From assembly GCF_021602155.1 (NCBI RefSeq), contig NZ_BQHY01000027.1, positions 1-48,005 of the forward strand: a DNA stretch of 48,005 bases. The letters run 5' to 3'. Each line of letters opens with the position of its first letter. Positions within the stretch are counted from its first letter, which is position 1. Below the pieces are notes generated by a model that was given only the letters and a program-made list of their open reading frames with translations, was not told the DNA's origin and ran no database searches. The position numbers and the translations under genes were made by a program. Origin of the DNA: Pseudomonas parakoreensis (GTDB taxonomy: Bacteria > Pseudomonadota > Gammaproteobacteria > Pseudomonadales > Pseudomonadaceae). This document shows positions 10,512 through 24,268 of this stretch, in pieces.

Positions 10512-11258
10512 GTGACCACCAGCAATCGCATTCTTCTTGGCGTGAACATCGACCACGTCGCCACCCTGCGTCAGGCCCGTGGCACACGCTACCCGGATCC
10601 GGTCAAGGCAGCGCTGGACGCGGAAGAGGCGGGCGCCGACGGCATCACCGTGCACTTGCGTGAAGACCGCCGGCACATTCAGGAGCGCGACGTGTTGCTG
10701 CTCAAGGATGTGCTGCAGACCCGCATGAACTTCGAAATGGGCGTCACTGAAGAAATGATGGCGTTCGCCGAGCGCATCCGTCCGGCGCACATCTGCCTGG
10801 TCCCGGAGACCCGGCAGGAACTGACCACTGAAGGCGGTCTGGATGTAGCGGGGCAGGAAGAGCGGATCAAGGCGGCGGTCGCGCGCCTGTCGAAGATCGG
10901 CAGCGAAGTGTCGCTGTTCATCGATGCCGACGAGCGCCAGATCGCTGCGTCGAAGCGCGTTGGTGCACCGGCCATCGAGCTGCACACCGGGCGTTACGCC
11001 GATGCCGAAACCCCGACCGAAGTTGCTGAGGAATTGAAGCGTGTGGCGGACGGCGTAGCATTTGGTCTGGCGCAGGGCCTGATCGTCAATGCCGGGCATG
11101 GCCTGCATTATCACAACGTCGAAGCGGTGGCGGCGATCAAAGGCATCAACGAACTGAACATCGGCCATGCGCTGGTGGCGCATGCGTTGTTCGTCGGGTT
11201 CAAGTCGGCAGTGTCCGAGATGAAGGCGCTGATTCTGGCAGCCGCGCTCAAAGGCTGA
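10512..11258 (+). CDS. pdxJ: Pyridoxine 5'-phosphate synthase
   Basis: PdxJ condenses 3-amino-1-hydroxyacetone phosphate with deoxyxylulose 5-phosphate to give pyridoxine 5'-phosphate. It is a TIM-barrel enzyme. From GTG 10512 it has 248 residues, with AGGAG at 10500-10504 seven bases upstream. Family motifs [15 protein letters not shown] near the N-terminus, the [12 protein letters not shown] segment, and IELHTGRYA are all present. recO ends 39 bases upstream, so the genes are probably one transcription unit. The gene converges on mltF across a REPIN. Confidence 0.97.
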   Translation: MTTSNRILLGVNIDHVATLRQARGTRYPDPVKAALDAEEAGADGITVHLREDRRHIQERDVLLLKDVLQTRMNFEMGVTEEMMAFAERIRPAHICLVPETRQELTTEGGLDVAGQEERIKAAVARLSKIGSEVSLFIDADERQIAASKRVGAPAIELHTGRYADAETPTEVAEELKRVADGVAFGLAQGLIVNAGHGLHYHNVEAVAAIKGINELNIGHALVAHALFVGFKSAVSEMKALILAAALKG

Positions 11259-11260
11259 AG

Positions 11261-11343
11261 ATCAAAAGATCGCAGCCTTCGGCAGCTCCTACAGATGTAC
11301 GCAAAACCCTGTAGGAGCTGCCGAAGGCTGCGATCTTTTGCTT
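11261..11343. repeat. REPIN (class GTAGGAGCTGCCGAAGGC) between pdxJ and mltF
   Basis: Inverted arms AAAAGATCGCAGCCTTCGGC and GCCGAAGGCTGCGATCTTTT flank a short loop. The element starts 2 bases after the pdxJ stop and ends at the mltF stop, filling the whole convergent space. It may act as a hairpin for both 3' ends. Confidence 0.9.
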
Positions 11344-12870
<1,527 letters not shown>

Positions 12871-13041
12871 TCACAAAACCGCACGAAACCCCGCAGGAAT
12901 GGGGCTGAACGGCATTTTGTGACAGAAAAAATAAGCGTGGCCCGCACACGCTCGAAATTTGACTTCAAAGGCAGAAACACAGATTGATATCCGAGTGCAA
13001 CCGTGCGTAGCGTTTCGGGTGATGTTGAGGGCGGTTTAGGC

Positions 13042-13047
13042 TAGAAT
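13042..13047 (+). promoter_or_regulatory. Candidate -10 of the purL promoter
   Basis: TAGAAT lies 42 bases before the purL start. No good -35 hexamer is found at 16-18 bases, so the promoter is tentative. The remaining mltF/purL spacer (12805-13089) shows no gene. Confidence 0.3.
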
Positions 13048-13089
13048 GCACGGCCTCAAAGCACACCCCTTCCCGAGGCTGTCCCGAAG

Positions 13090-16986
<3,897 letters not shown>

Positions 16987-16991
16987 GGCCT

Positions 16992-17303
16992 GTGTACAAG
17001 CTCGCGTTTTTTGTTCCCGACAGTCATGTCGAGGTGGTCAAGGACGCTGTATTCGCTGCCGGTGGTGGGCGGATCGGGGACTATGACCACTGTGCTTGGC
17101 AGGTGCCTGGGTCTGGTCAGTTTCGGCCTTTGCACGGCAGTCAGCCGTTCATTGGCGAGGCGGGGCGGGTTGAGCGGGTCGAGGAATGGAAGGTTGAGCT
17201 TGTGGTTTGTGATGCGTTGATTCGTGAGGTGGTGGCTGCTCTTAAGCTGAGCCACCCTTACGAGACGCCGGCTTATGAGGTGTGGCGGCTGGAGGATTTC
17301 TGA
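16992..17303 (+). CDS. YqfO/NIF3-insert-like small protein
   Basis: This 103-residue protein (GTG start) resembles the stand-alone YqfO family (COG3323), a CutA-like ferredoxin fold otherwise found inserted in NIF3 proteins. Visible conserved parts are the start MYKLAFFVPDSHVEVVKDA, GGGRIGDYDHCAWQV, GSQPFIG and the end LKLSHPYETPAYEV. The function is unknown. It begins 5 bases after purL and ends before a strong terminator, so it is probably co-transcribed with purL. Confidence 0.85.
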   Translation: MYKLAFFVPDSHVEVVKDAVFAAGGGRIGDYDHCAWQVPGSGQFRPLHGSQPFIGEAGRVERVEEWKVELVVCDALIREVVAALKLSHPYETPAYEVWRLEDF

Positions 17304-17325
17304 TCTTTCTGCCGCTGGAACGGGA

Positions 17326-17359
17326 AACCCGCAGATGAGTGATTGTCTGCGGGTTTTTT
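17326..17359 (+). terminator. Intrinsic terminator of purL-yqfO
   Basis: AACCCGCAGA (17326-17335) pairs with TCTGCGGGTT (17346-17355) and runs into six Ts. This is a classic Rho-independent terminator. Confidence 0.92.
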
Positions 17360-17394
17360 GTTGCCTGCGATTTGAGGGGTGACTGCGTTTCATT

Positions 17395-17422
17395 GTGGGA
17401 GCTGGCTTGCCAGCGATGGCGC
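17395..17422 (+). repeat. Single REP (class GTGGGAGCTGGCTTGCCAGC), left copy
   Basis: TGTGGGAGCTGGCTTGCCAG is followed by CGATGGCG. The inner part (GCTGGCTTGCCAGC) is palindromic. The same sequence recurs in the same orientation at 17819, on the far side of a structured element. Confidence 0.85.
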
Positions 17423-17442
17423 CCTTATAGGCGACCATGCTC

Positions 17443-17817
17443 TGTCTGATTGAGTGAGTATCCGTTGCTTCGGGTGCGGCGGCTGGCGGTTTCGCCCTTA
17501 CGGCGACTCACTTTTTTTACAAACGCCTAAAAAAAGTAAGCAAAAAAACGCTTGCTCCTGCGTTCGGCCCGCTCGCTGGGGCTCGGGGTCCCTTCGCTGC
17601 GGGATCGATCCGGGGGCAGCGCCTACGGTTTGCTTCGCTGCACCTCCTCTCGCTGTGTTTGGCTGCGCCAAACGGTCGCTGCGCTCCCACCCCCGGATCA
17701 ATCCCTCCGCTCAGCCTTCCGATGTCGCCCGTGGATCAAGATCAAGAGCGGTACTCGAGCTTGCGCTCATTGTGTTGAGTGGGCGGCTGCGCCGCATGGG
17801 GTATACACAAATCAAAA
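17443..17817. repeat. Hairpin-rich intergenic element of unknown function
   Basis: This is an approximately 375-bp stretch between two direct REP copies. It holds a 9-bp A/T hairpin (17510-17518 with 17529-17537), a long-range stem (17602-17616 with 17690-17704, 14 of 15 pairs, extended inside by AGCGC/GCGCT), a perfect hairpin GTTTGGC-TGC-GCCAAAC (17657-17673) and GCGGC-TGC-GCCGC (17783-17795). An open frame at 17454-17852 crosses it, but it is Arg/Ser/Cys-rich and runs into the REP, so I do not call it a gene. I recall similar sequence between genes in other fluorescens-group genomes; this is unverified. Confidence 0.6.
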
Positions 17818-17818
17818 C

Positions 17819-17846
17819 TGTGGGAGCTGGCTTGCCAGCGATGGCG
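17819..17846 (+). repeat. Single REP (class GTGGGAGCTGGCTTGCCAGC), right copy
   Basis: It is identical over its first 27 bases to the copy at 17395 and in the same orientation. Together they flank the structured element as direct repeats. Confidence 0.85.
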
Positions 17847-17887
17847 GCCTGAAAAACGACCAATTTCTATCGGGTGCAGTACTCACC

Positions 17888-17979
17888 TGTAGGAGCTGCC
17901 GAAGGCTGCGATCTTTTGACTTTGGTTTTTTACAGTCAAAGGCCAGATCAAAAGATCGCAGCCTTCGGCAGCTCCTACA
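17888..17979. repeat. REPIN (class GTAGGAGCTGCCGAAGGC)
   Basis: Arms TGTAGGAGCTGCCGAAGGCT and AGCCTTCGGCAGCTCCTACA are perfectly inverted. The inner loop contains TTTGACTTT and AAAGGCC. It lies just after the second direct REP and before the DUF6124 leader. Confidence 0.9.
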
Positions 17980-18075
17980 CGGGATGTTTTGTGTTTAAGA
18001 GTGTGTGGAACTACCAGAACCTTCCCACAAGGTTTTCAGGTTGTCCCTCGGACGTCCGGTCTCTAGGCTTTGTCT

Positions 18076-18316
18076 GTCGCTGCCAATTCAGCGACCGGGC
18101 GTGAGATCCCCGGAATGCTTGCAACTAGCGCCAACACCACGATAATTGGCGCCAGCTCAATCTGCTGCCTGCTTTATGGCGGCTGTGTGCGGGCAGACTT
18201 CGGTCTGGCCGGTTGCCTGCTCCGGTGGATCTCACCCTGCACATAGCTGCCACCTCTTTGCCGCGTGAGATCCGGCGAACGATGGCATCTTCACACGCCT
18301 TAGCAGGAGTTGAATT
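18076..18316 (+). promoter_or_regulatory. Structured leader upstream of the DUF6124 gene
   Basis: Three local hairpins occur in order. GTCGCTG/CAGCGAC is at 18076-18095. GCGCCAA/TTGGCGC is at 18128-18152. CAGAC-TTCG-GTCTG, a UUCG tetraloop, is at 18194-18207. In addition the word GTGAGATCC occurs at 18101-18109 and 18265-18273, and its complement GGATCTCAC at 18227-18235. The middle copy can pair with the first (13 bp with one bulge, including CCGG/CCGG) or with the third (9 bp), but not both. The layout suggests a cis-acting RNA, though the repeats could also act as DNA. Confidence 0.5.
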
Positions 18317-18679
18317 TTGGACAAGCTAATCCCCGATCCACCCCACGAAACTACAGCGCCACCCGCCGACGCCATCCGCGTCGAAGACCTGACAAAAGAC
18401 CGTGAAGCCATCAAGCGCGCTGTCGATTTCTACTTCACCCCGCAATCCGCTGAGGCGCATCAGCCCAGCACGATGTTCTTGGTCAACCCCAACGTCGACT
18501 CCGAAACCCTGCTAGCCCACGCCTACGAATCGTTGGCCTGCGCCAGTGCCATGGCCAGCAACTTCGCCAACGAACTCAGCGGTCTGCAACGCAGCACCGC
18601 TCTTGCCATCCAGCAGATCGTCATGCTCGCCGAACTCGCGGTAAACCGCGCGCTGGATCGAGTCGATCCACAGACCTGA
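18317..18679 (+). CDS. DUF6124-type small protein
   Basis: This 120-residue protein begins at TTG 18317 with AGGAG at 18305-18309. It resembles the DUF6124 (DUF3077-like) small proteins abundant in Pseudomonas, whose function is unknown. The N-terminus is Pro-rich (PDPPHETTAPP), a charged part follows, and the C-terminal 60 residues are predicted helical with alternating hydrophobics (ESLACASAMASNFANELSG, IQQIVMLAELAVNRALD). There is no clear signal peptide or true membrane helix. It is preceded by the structured leader and followed by a REPIN, so it appears to be a single-gene unit. Confidence 0.8.
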   Translation: MDKLIPDPPHETTAPPADAIRVEDLTKDREAIKRAVDFYFTPQSAEAHQPSTMFLVNPNVDSETLLAHAYESLACASAMASNFANELSGLQRSTALAIQQIVMLAELAVNRALDRVDPQT

Positions 18680-18706
18680 TCTCTCAGGTTCACCGCGTTA
18701 TCGTTC

Positions 18707-18778
18707 TTCGCGAGCAAGCCCGCTCCCGCATTTGACCGGCGTACACAGGTCAATGTGGGAGCGAGCTTGCTCGCGAAG
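18707..18778. repeat. REPIN (class GGGAGCGAGCTTGCTCGCGAA)
   Basis: Arms TTCGCGAGCAAGC-CCGCTCCC and GGGAGCGAGCTTGCTCGCGAA are inverted with one mismatch. The loop carries TTGACC/GGTCAA. It separates the DUF6124 gene from the convergent nagE end. Confidence 0.88.
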
Positions 18779-18801
18779 AGGCCCGCCCAGACGCCGGCGA
18801 G

Positions 18802-20517
18802 TCAAACCTTGGCGCTGACCTCACTCCGATTAACCAACGCCTCAATCGCCCCACTCAAACTCGCCGCTTTCTCACCAATCAACAAATGCCAGACCCCACC
18901 CTCCAGCGGGCTGACACCCTGGCACCCCAGCTCTTTCAACTGAGCCTCGGACAACGCTTTACCATCGACCAGTTGCAGGCGAATGCGGGTCAGGGCGATG
19001 CAGTCCAGCTGCAGCACATTCTCGCTACCGCCCAACGCCGTCAGCCATTGTTGGGCTTCCGGTGCAGCGACCATTGCAGCTTTCGATTCCTCGACTACCA
19101 CCGCAGGCGCAGCCACCAACGCACGCCCCAGCGTCGGCATGGCGAGGCGGATTTCGTCGGCGATGCTGTCGGCCAATGGCCCGACCACCACCTGCAAGCT
19201 GCCGCCCTTGCCCGGGCGTACCACGGCCATCGCACCCAGAGCTTTCAAATCAGCGTCGGAAGCCTTGTTGCGATCAACCATTTCCAGGCGCAGACGAGTC
19301 GTGCAGGCGCCAACTGTGACCAGATTCTCGGCACCGCCCAAGGCTTTGATGTACGCAGCCGCACGTTCGTTTTCTGTCAGCACCGACTTTTCGGCCGACG
19401 CCACATCCTCTCGCCCCGGCGTCTTCAAATTGAAGCGACGAATGCAGAAATCAAACACCGCGTAATACACCACGGCGTAAGCCAGCCCGACCGGAATCAC
19501 CAACCAGCCATTGGTCGAGCGCCCCCAACCCAGCACCATGTCGATGAAGCCGCCAGAGAAGGTAAAACCCAAATGGATGTTCAGCGCATTGGTGATCGCC
19601 ATCGACAGGCCGGTCAGCAGCGCATGCAGCAGATACAACAACGGCGCCAAAAACATGAAGGCGAATTCGATGGGTTCGGTTACCCCGGTCAAAAACGAGG
19701 TCAGCGCCATCGACAGGAAGATCCCGCCCATGACCTTGCGCCGCTCCGGCAGCGCGTTGCGGTACATCGCCAGGCACGCAGCAGGCAGACCGAAGATCAT
19801 CATCGGGAACATGCCGGTCATGAACTGGCCGCCCTTTGGATCACCGGCGAAGTAGCGTGACAGGTCGCCGGTGACCAGTGCGCCAGTGGTCGGGTCGGTG
19901 AAGTTGCCGAATACGAACCACGCCATGTTGTTGAGGATGTGGTGCAGGCCGGTGACGATCAGCAGGCGGTTGAACACGCCAAAGACGAACGCACCAATGC
20001 TGCCGCTTTCCATCATCAGCGCGCCGAAGGCATTGATGCCGTGCTGGATCGGCGGCCAGATGTAGCCGAACACTACGCCCAGCCCGACGGCGGCGAACCC
20101 GGTGACGATCGGCACGAAGCGCCGGCCGCCGAAGAACGCCAGGTACTCCGGCAGCTTGATGTCTTTGAAGCGGTTGTACAGCGCCCCGGCCATCAGGCCG
20201 CTGACGATCCCGGCGAGCATGCCCATGTTGATGCTCGGGTCGAGCACCTTGAGGGTGGAGATCATCACCAGGTAACCGATCACTCCGGCCAGACCCGCGG
20301 TGCCGTTGTTGTCCTTGGCAAACCCGACGGCGATGCCGATGGCGAAGATCATTGCCAGGTTGGCAAAAATGACTTGGCCGGCATCGTGAATGATCGCGAT
20401 GTTCAAAAGGTCGGTGTCACCCAGACGCAGCAGCAGGCCGGCAATCGGCAGGATCGCGATCGGCAGCATCAGCGCGCGGCCGAGGCGTTGCAGGCCTTCG
20501 ATGAAGAGTTGGTACAT
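18802..20517 (-). CDS. nagE: N-acetylglucosamine PTS EIICB permease
   Basis: NagE takes up and phosphorylates N-acetylglucosamine. From ATG 20517 it has 571 residues. The EIIC membrane domain spans about 1-360, including the GITEPIEF-like segment GVTEPIEFAFMF. An EIIB domain (about 382-460) has phospho-accepting Cys405 in VGACTTRLR. A second EIIB-like domain (about 485-565) has Ala508 where Cys would align (IALTRIRL), with a Cys two residues earlier, so it is probably not catalytic in the usual way. The needed EIIA is in NagF, encoded just upstream. Confidence 0.94.
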   Translation of the reverse strand: MYQLFIEGLQRLGRALMLPIAILPIAGLLLRLGDTDLLNIAIIHDAGQVIFANLAMIFAIGIAVGFAKDNNGTAGLAGVIGYLVMISTLKVLDPSINMGMLAGIVSGLMAGALYNRFKDIKLPEYLAFFGGRRFVPIVTGFAAVGLGVVFGYIWPPIQHGINAFGALMMESGSIGAFVFGVFNRLLIVTGLHHILNNMAWFVFGNFTDPTTGALVTGDLSRYFAGDPKGGQFMTGMFPMMIFGLPAACLAMYRNALPERRKVMGGIFLSMALTSFLTGVTEPIEFAFMFLAPLLYLLHALLTGLSMAITNALNIHLGFTFSGGFIDMVLGWGRSTNGWLVIPVGLAYAVVYYAVFDFCIRRFNLKTPGREDVASAEKSVLTENERAAAYIKALGGAENLVTVGACTTRLRLEMVDRNKASDADLKALGAMAVVRPGKGGSLQVVVGPLADSIADEIRLAMPTLGRALVAAPAVVVEESKAAMVAAPEAQQWLTALGGSENVLQLDCIALTRIRLQLVDGKALSEAQLKELGCQGVSPLEGGVWHLLIGEKAASLSGAIEALVNRSEVSAKV

Positions 20518-20552
20518 GGTGGTTCTCCCTGCTCTTTGTAGAGAGCTTGTTG

Positions 20553-23066
20553 TTAGTGCAGAGGCCAATGCTGGTGGCAGGCGTGACGAACCGCAGCGGC
20601 GCTGTTGAGTTTCAACAGGTCGAGGCTGAGGCGTTGGCATTCGGCCTCGTGCAGCTGGCGCACGCGATCCTTGATTTCACCGATTTGCACCGGGCTCACC
20701 GACAACTCGGTTACGCCGAGGCCGATCAGTACAGGCGTCGCCAGTGGGTCGGAGGCGAGGGCACCGCACACGCCAACCCAGCGCTTGTGCACCGCCGCGC
20801 CTGCGCAAGTCATGGCGATCAGTCGCAGCAGCGCCGGGTGCAGGGCATCGACCCGGGCGGCCAAACCTGCGTGATCGCGGTCCATGGCTAGGGTGTATTG
20901 CGACAGGTCGTTGGTGCCGATGGACAGGAAGTCGGCATGTTCGGCCAGTTGCTCGGCTTGCAGCGCGGCGGCGGGGACTTCGATCATCACGCCGATTTCC
21001 GGACGTTGATTGATGCCCAGCTCCAGGCACAGCGCATCGACCTGCTGGCGGATGTGCAGCAGTTCATCGACTTCGGTAACCATCGGCAGCAGGATCCGGC
21101 AGCGCTGCAACGGGCTGACCTGCAGCAGTGCGCGCAGTTGCTGATCGAGGATTTCCGGACGGGCCTGAGCCAGGCGAATGCCGCGCAGGCCGAGTACCGG
21201 ATTGGCTTCGGCGGGCAGCGGCAGGTAGTCGAGTTGCTTGTCGCCGCCGACGTCGATGGTGCGGATGATCACCGAGTGCTCGCCCATGGCATCGAGCACG
21301 GCTTGATAGGCGGCGCGCTGCTCTTCGACGTCCGGCGCGGTCTGCCGGTCGACGAACAGAAACTCGGTGCGCAGCAGGCCGACGCCATCGGCACCGTTGG
21401 CAAAGGCGTCCGCCGCTTCATGGCTGGAGGCAACGTTGGCGACCACTTCGATGGCCACGCCATTGCGGGTTTCGGCGGGCAGATGCGCCTTGGCCTGTTG
21501 CGCATCGCGGCGTTGCTGACGGTCCATTTGCGCCTGCTGCACTTCGGTCAGGCGTTCGGTGCTCGGCGCCAGTTCGAGGCGGCCGCCATCGGCATCCAGC
21601 ACAACCGACTGACCTTGCGGCTGATCGAGCAGAGCGGCGCCCAACGCCACCAGGCATGGCAGGCCTTTGCCGCGCGCCAGAATCGCGACATGCGACGTCG
21701 CGCCACCCTCGGCCATGCACAACCCGGCGACACCCTGGGCGCTGAGTTGCAGCAGATCCGACGGCGTCAGTTCATGCGCAGCGACGATGGCCCCGGCCGG
21801 CACGTCGTAATGCCAGGCTTCGCCGAGCACGGCGCGCAGCACCCGTTGCTTGAGGTCGCGCAGGTCGTTGGCGCGTTCGGCCAACAGTGCGCTGCCGGTG
21901 TGTTGCAGCACTTCGCACTGCACATCGATCGACTGGCTCCAGGCGTGAGTCGCCGCTGTGCCTTGATCGATGGAATGCTGCGCGGCGTCGAGCAGGGCCG
22001 GGTCTTCGAGCAGGGCCAGGTGCGCGGCGAAGATCGCTTCTTCATCGATGTTCTTGTGCTTTTTTGCTTGGGTGAGCGTGGCGTTGATTTCGTTGCGAAC
22101 CTGCTTCAGCGCCGACTCCAGCACCTGCTGTTGCACCAGCGGATCATGACTGCCTGTATCTGCCGGCAGGCTGATCGCATTCAAGCGAAACAGCGGCCCG
22201 CCGACCAGACCCGGTGCGGCGCACACCCCTTGCAGCACACCCGCCTCGGCCGGGCGTTTGCGCGGTGTGGCGCTGGCCGGCGCAGCGGCGTGATGATCAT
22301 CGGGCAGGGCGGTCGCCAGCGCATTGAGCAAAGCCTGCAGCGCGGCTTCGGCGTCCGGTCCCTGACAGCTGACCTGCACTTCATCCTGTTCACCGATGCC
22401 CAGGCCCATCAGCCCGATCAGGCTGTTGCACGGCGCCGATTGGCCGGCGAAGTGCAGCTGCGACTGGCTCTTGAAACCTTGTGCGGTCTGGCGAATTAGC
22501 GCGGCCGGGCGCGCATGCAGGCCGCCGCGATGTGCCACCAAGGCCAGCCCCTGCACCGCTGGCCCACCCAGCACTTCAGCATTCGCCGCCGTACTGGTAC
22601 GGGCAATGATGTGCAGCAGCGGCTCGCCGACTTTCACCGCTTTGAGCGTGATCGGGCGTACCTGGAAGTCCTGGCTGTTGGTCAGGATCAGCAGGCTGAC
22701 CAGGCTTTTGCACTGCTGGCCGACCTTGTCCAGGTCGTAGCGCAACAACGGTTGGCCCTTGTCGACCCGCGTGCCTTGCTTGACCAGCATCGAGAAGCCT
22801 TCGCCGTTCAGTTCGACAGTGTCGAGGCCCAGGTGCAGGAGGATTTCCGCGCCGTTGTCGGCGCGCACGGTCAGCGCGTGGCCGGTGCGGGCGACGTGGA
22901 TGATCTCCCCGGCGCAGGGCGAGTACAGGGTGTCATTCAACGGGTCGATGGCGATGCCGTCGCCCATCGCGCCACTGGCGAACACCGCGTCCGGGACTTT
23001 GGCGAGCGTGAGCACCGGGCCGCTGAGCGGGGCGCTGAGGGTCAGCTCTTTATTGTTGTTGTGCAT
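20553..23066 (-). CDS. nagF: PTS EIIA-HPr-EI fusion (multiphosphoryl transfer protein)
   Basis: This 837-residue protein carries the whole soluble phosphorelay for GlcNAc uptake in one chain. The EIIA(Glc-like) domain spans 1-150 with catalytic His78 (LLHLGLDTVEL) and helper His63. An HPr domain spans about 168-250 with His184 in GLHARPA. An enzyme I domain runs from about 278 to the end, with His459 in GGATSHVAILAR and Cys767 in GVCGALASDP. It transfers phosphate from PEP to NagE. It starts at ATG 23066, ends 35 bases before nagE, and is separated from the SIS gene by a REPIN. Confidence 0.96.
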   Translation of the reverse strand: MHNNNKELTLSAPLSGPVLTLAKVPDAVFASGAMGDGIAIDPLNDTLYSPCAGEIIHVARTGHALTVRADNGAEILLHLGLDTVELNGEGFSMLVKQGTRVDKGQPLLRYDLDKVGQQCKSLVSLLILTNSQDFQVRPITLKAVKVGEPLLHIIARTSTAANAEVLGGPAVQGLALVAHRGGLHARPAALIRQTAQGFKSQSQLHFAGQSAPCNSLIGLMGLGIGEQDEVQVSCQGPDAEAALQALLNALATALPDDHHAAAPASATPRKRPAEAGVLQGVCAAPGLVGGPLFRLNAISLPADTGSHDPLVQQQVLESALKQVRNEINATLTQAKKHKNIDEEAIFAAHLALLEDPALLDAAQHSIDQGTAATHAWSQSIDVQCEVLQHTGSALLAERANDLRDLKQRVLRAVLGEAWHYDVPAGAIVAAHELTPSDLLQLSAQGVAGLCMAEGGATSHVAILARGKGLPCLVALGAALLDQPQGQSVVLDADGGRLELAPSTERLTEVQQAQMDRQQRRDAQQAKAHLPAETRNGVAIEVVANVASSHEAADAFANGADGVGLLRTEFLFVDRQTAPDVEEQRAAYQAVLDAMGEHSVIIRTIDVGGDKQLDYLPLPAEANPVLGLRGIRLAQARPEILDQQLRALLQVSPLQRCRILLPMVTEVDELLHIRQQVDALCLELGINQRPEIGVMIEVPAAALQAEQLAEHADFLSIGTNDLSQYTLAMDRDHAGLAARVDALHPALLRLIAMTCAGAAVHKRWVGVCGALASDPLATPVLIGLGVTELSVSPVQIGEIKDRVRQLHEAECQRLSLDLLKLNSAAAVRHACHQHWPLH

Positions 23067-23097
23067 GGCTCGGTCTCATCAGTAATTTCGCTTTCCC

Positions 23098-23183
23098 CTG
23101 TAGGAGCTGCCGCAGGCTGCGATCTTTTGATCTTGTTTTTTGGATCAAAATCAAAAGATCGCAGCCTTCGGCAGCTCCTACAG
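23098..23183. repeat. REPIN (class GTAGGAGCTGCCGMAGGC) inside the nag operon
   Basis: Arms CTGTAGGAGCTGCCGCAGGC and GCCTTCGGCAGCTCCTACAG differ at one position of the stem (CGCAGG against CCTTCG), so the two halves come from slightly different variants. It lies between nagB-II and nagF. Confidence 0.88.
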
Positions 23184-23245
23184 GGTTGTGCATCAATCAA
23201 CGGTTTTCGCGTCCGCCGACAGGGTTGTGCATCGTTCAGCAGTGG

Positions 23246-24268
23246 TCAGTGCGTACGGGTCACTTTGCTCAGGTGGCGCGGCTGATCCGGGTTCATGCCG
23301 CGGGCCACGGCCAGGCCAGCGGCCATCACGTAGAAGCTCTGGATCGCCAGAATCGGGTCGAGGGCCGGGTGTTCGGCGCGGCTCAGGGTCAGGTCGCGCT
23401 CGAGGATGTCGTCCGGTGCCGCGAGCAGCACACGGGCGCCACGTTGACGCATCTCTGCCGCGAGGCTGATCAGGCCGGCCTGTTCGGCACCGCGCGGGGC
23501 GAACACCAGCAGCGGGTAATGCGCGTCGATCAGCGCCATCGGGCCGTGACGGACTTCGGCGCTGCTGAACGCTTCGGCCTGAATCGCCGAGGTTTCCTTG
23601 AACTTCAGCGCGGCCTCTTGGGCGATGGCAAAACCGGCGCCACGGCCGATGACCATCAGCCGTTCACAGTCGCGCAAGGCGTCGATCGCGCTGCTCCAGT
23701 CCTGTTGCGCCGCATCGCGCAGTCCTTCGGCCAGGGCGTTGTGCGCTTCCAGCAGTTCGCGGTCTTCTTTCCAGTGCGCGATCAGGCGGGCGCTGGCGCT
23801 GAGGGTGGCGATGAAACTCTTGGTCGCGGCGACACTGCTTTCGGTGCCGGCGAGCAGCGGCAGGCTGAATTCACACGCCGCTTCCAGTGGCGAATCGGCG
23901 GCATTGACCATCGATACGCTCAGCGCGCCACGCTTGCGCAGCAGACGCAGGCTGTTGACCAGATCCGGGCTCTGCCCCGATTGCGAGAACGCGAACGCCA
24001 CCTGACCGCTGACCTTCAACGGTGCCTGCTGCATGGTCACCACCGACATCGGCAACGACGCCACCGGCACACCCAGTTGCTGCATGGTCAGGTAGGCGAA
24101 GTAGCTCGCCGCGTGGTCGGAACTGCCGCGCGCGACGGTCATTGCCACTTGCGGCGGCTGACGGCGCAGGCGTCCGGCGATCTCGATCATCTGCGGGTCG
24201 AGCTGTTGCAGTTGGGCTTGCACGGCCTCGAACGAGGACAGCGCCTCTTCAAGCATTTTTGAAGTCAA
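23246..24268 (-). CDS. SIS-domain glucosamine-6-phosphate deaminase (NagB-II type)
   Basis: The 340 residues contain two SIS (sugar isomerase) domains (about 35-165 and 195-325) with RGSSDHAASYF, SQSGQSPDLV and SVAATKSF motifs. They resemble the isomerase half of GlmS but lack the glutaminase domain. In nag clusters such proteins deaminate glucosamine 6-phosphate to fructose 6-phosphate. The start is probably TTG 24268, with AAGGAG 6 bases upstream, overlapping nagA by 20 bases; ATG 24256 is the alternative. The role is inferred from domain and context. Confidence 0.88.
   Translation of the reverse strand: MTSKMLEEALSSFEAVQAQLQQLDPQMIEIAGRLRRQPPQVAMTVARGSSDHAASYFAYLTMQQLGVPVASLPMSVVTMQQAPLKVSGQVAFAFSQSGQSPDLVNSLRLLRKRGALSVSMVNAADSPLEAACEFSLPLLAGTESSVAATKSFIATLSASARLIAHWKEDRELLEAHNALAEGLRDAAQQDWSSAIDALRDCERLMVIGRGAGFAIAQEAALKFKETSAIQAEAFSSAEVRHGPMALIDAHYPLLVFAPRGAEQAGLISLAAEMRQRGARVLLAAPDDILERDLTLSRAEHPALDPILAIQSFYVMAAGLAVARGMNPDQPRHLSKVTRTH

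Noticed and set aside
17454-17852. Open frame of 132 codons in the structured element
   Set aside because: It is rich in Arg, Ser and Cys, its end is translated REP sequence, and it crosses strong hairpins; better explained as non-coding.
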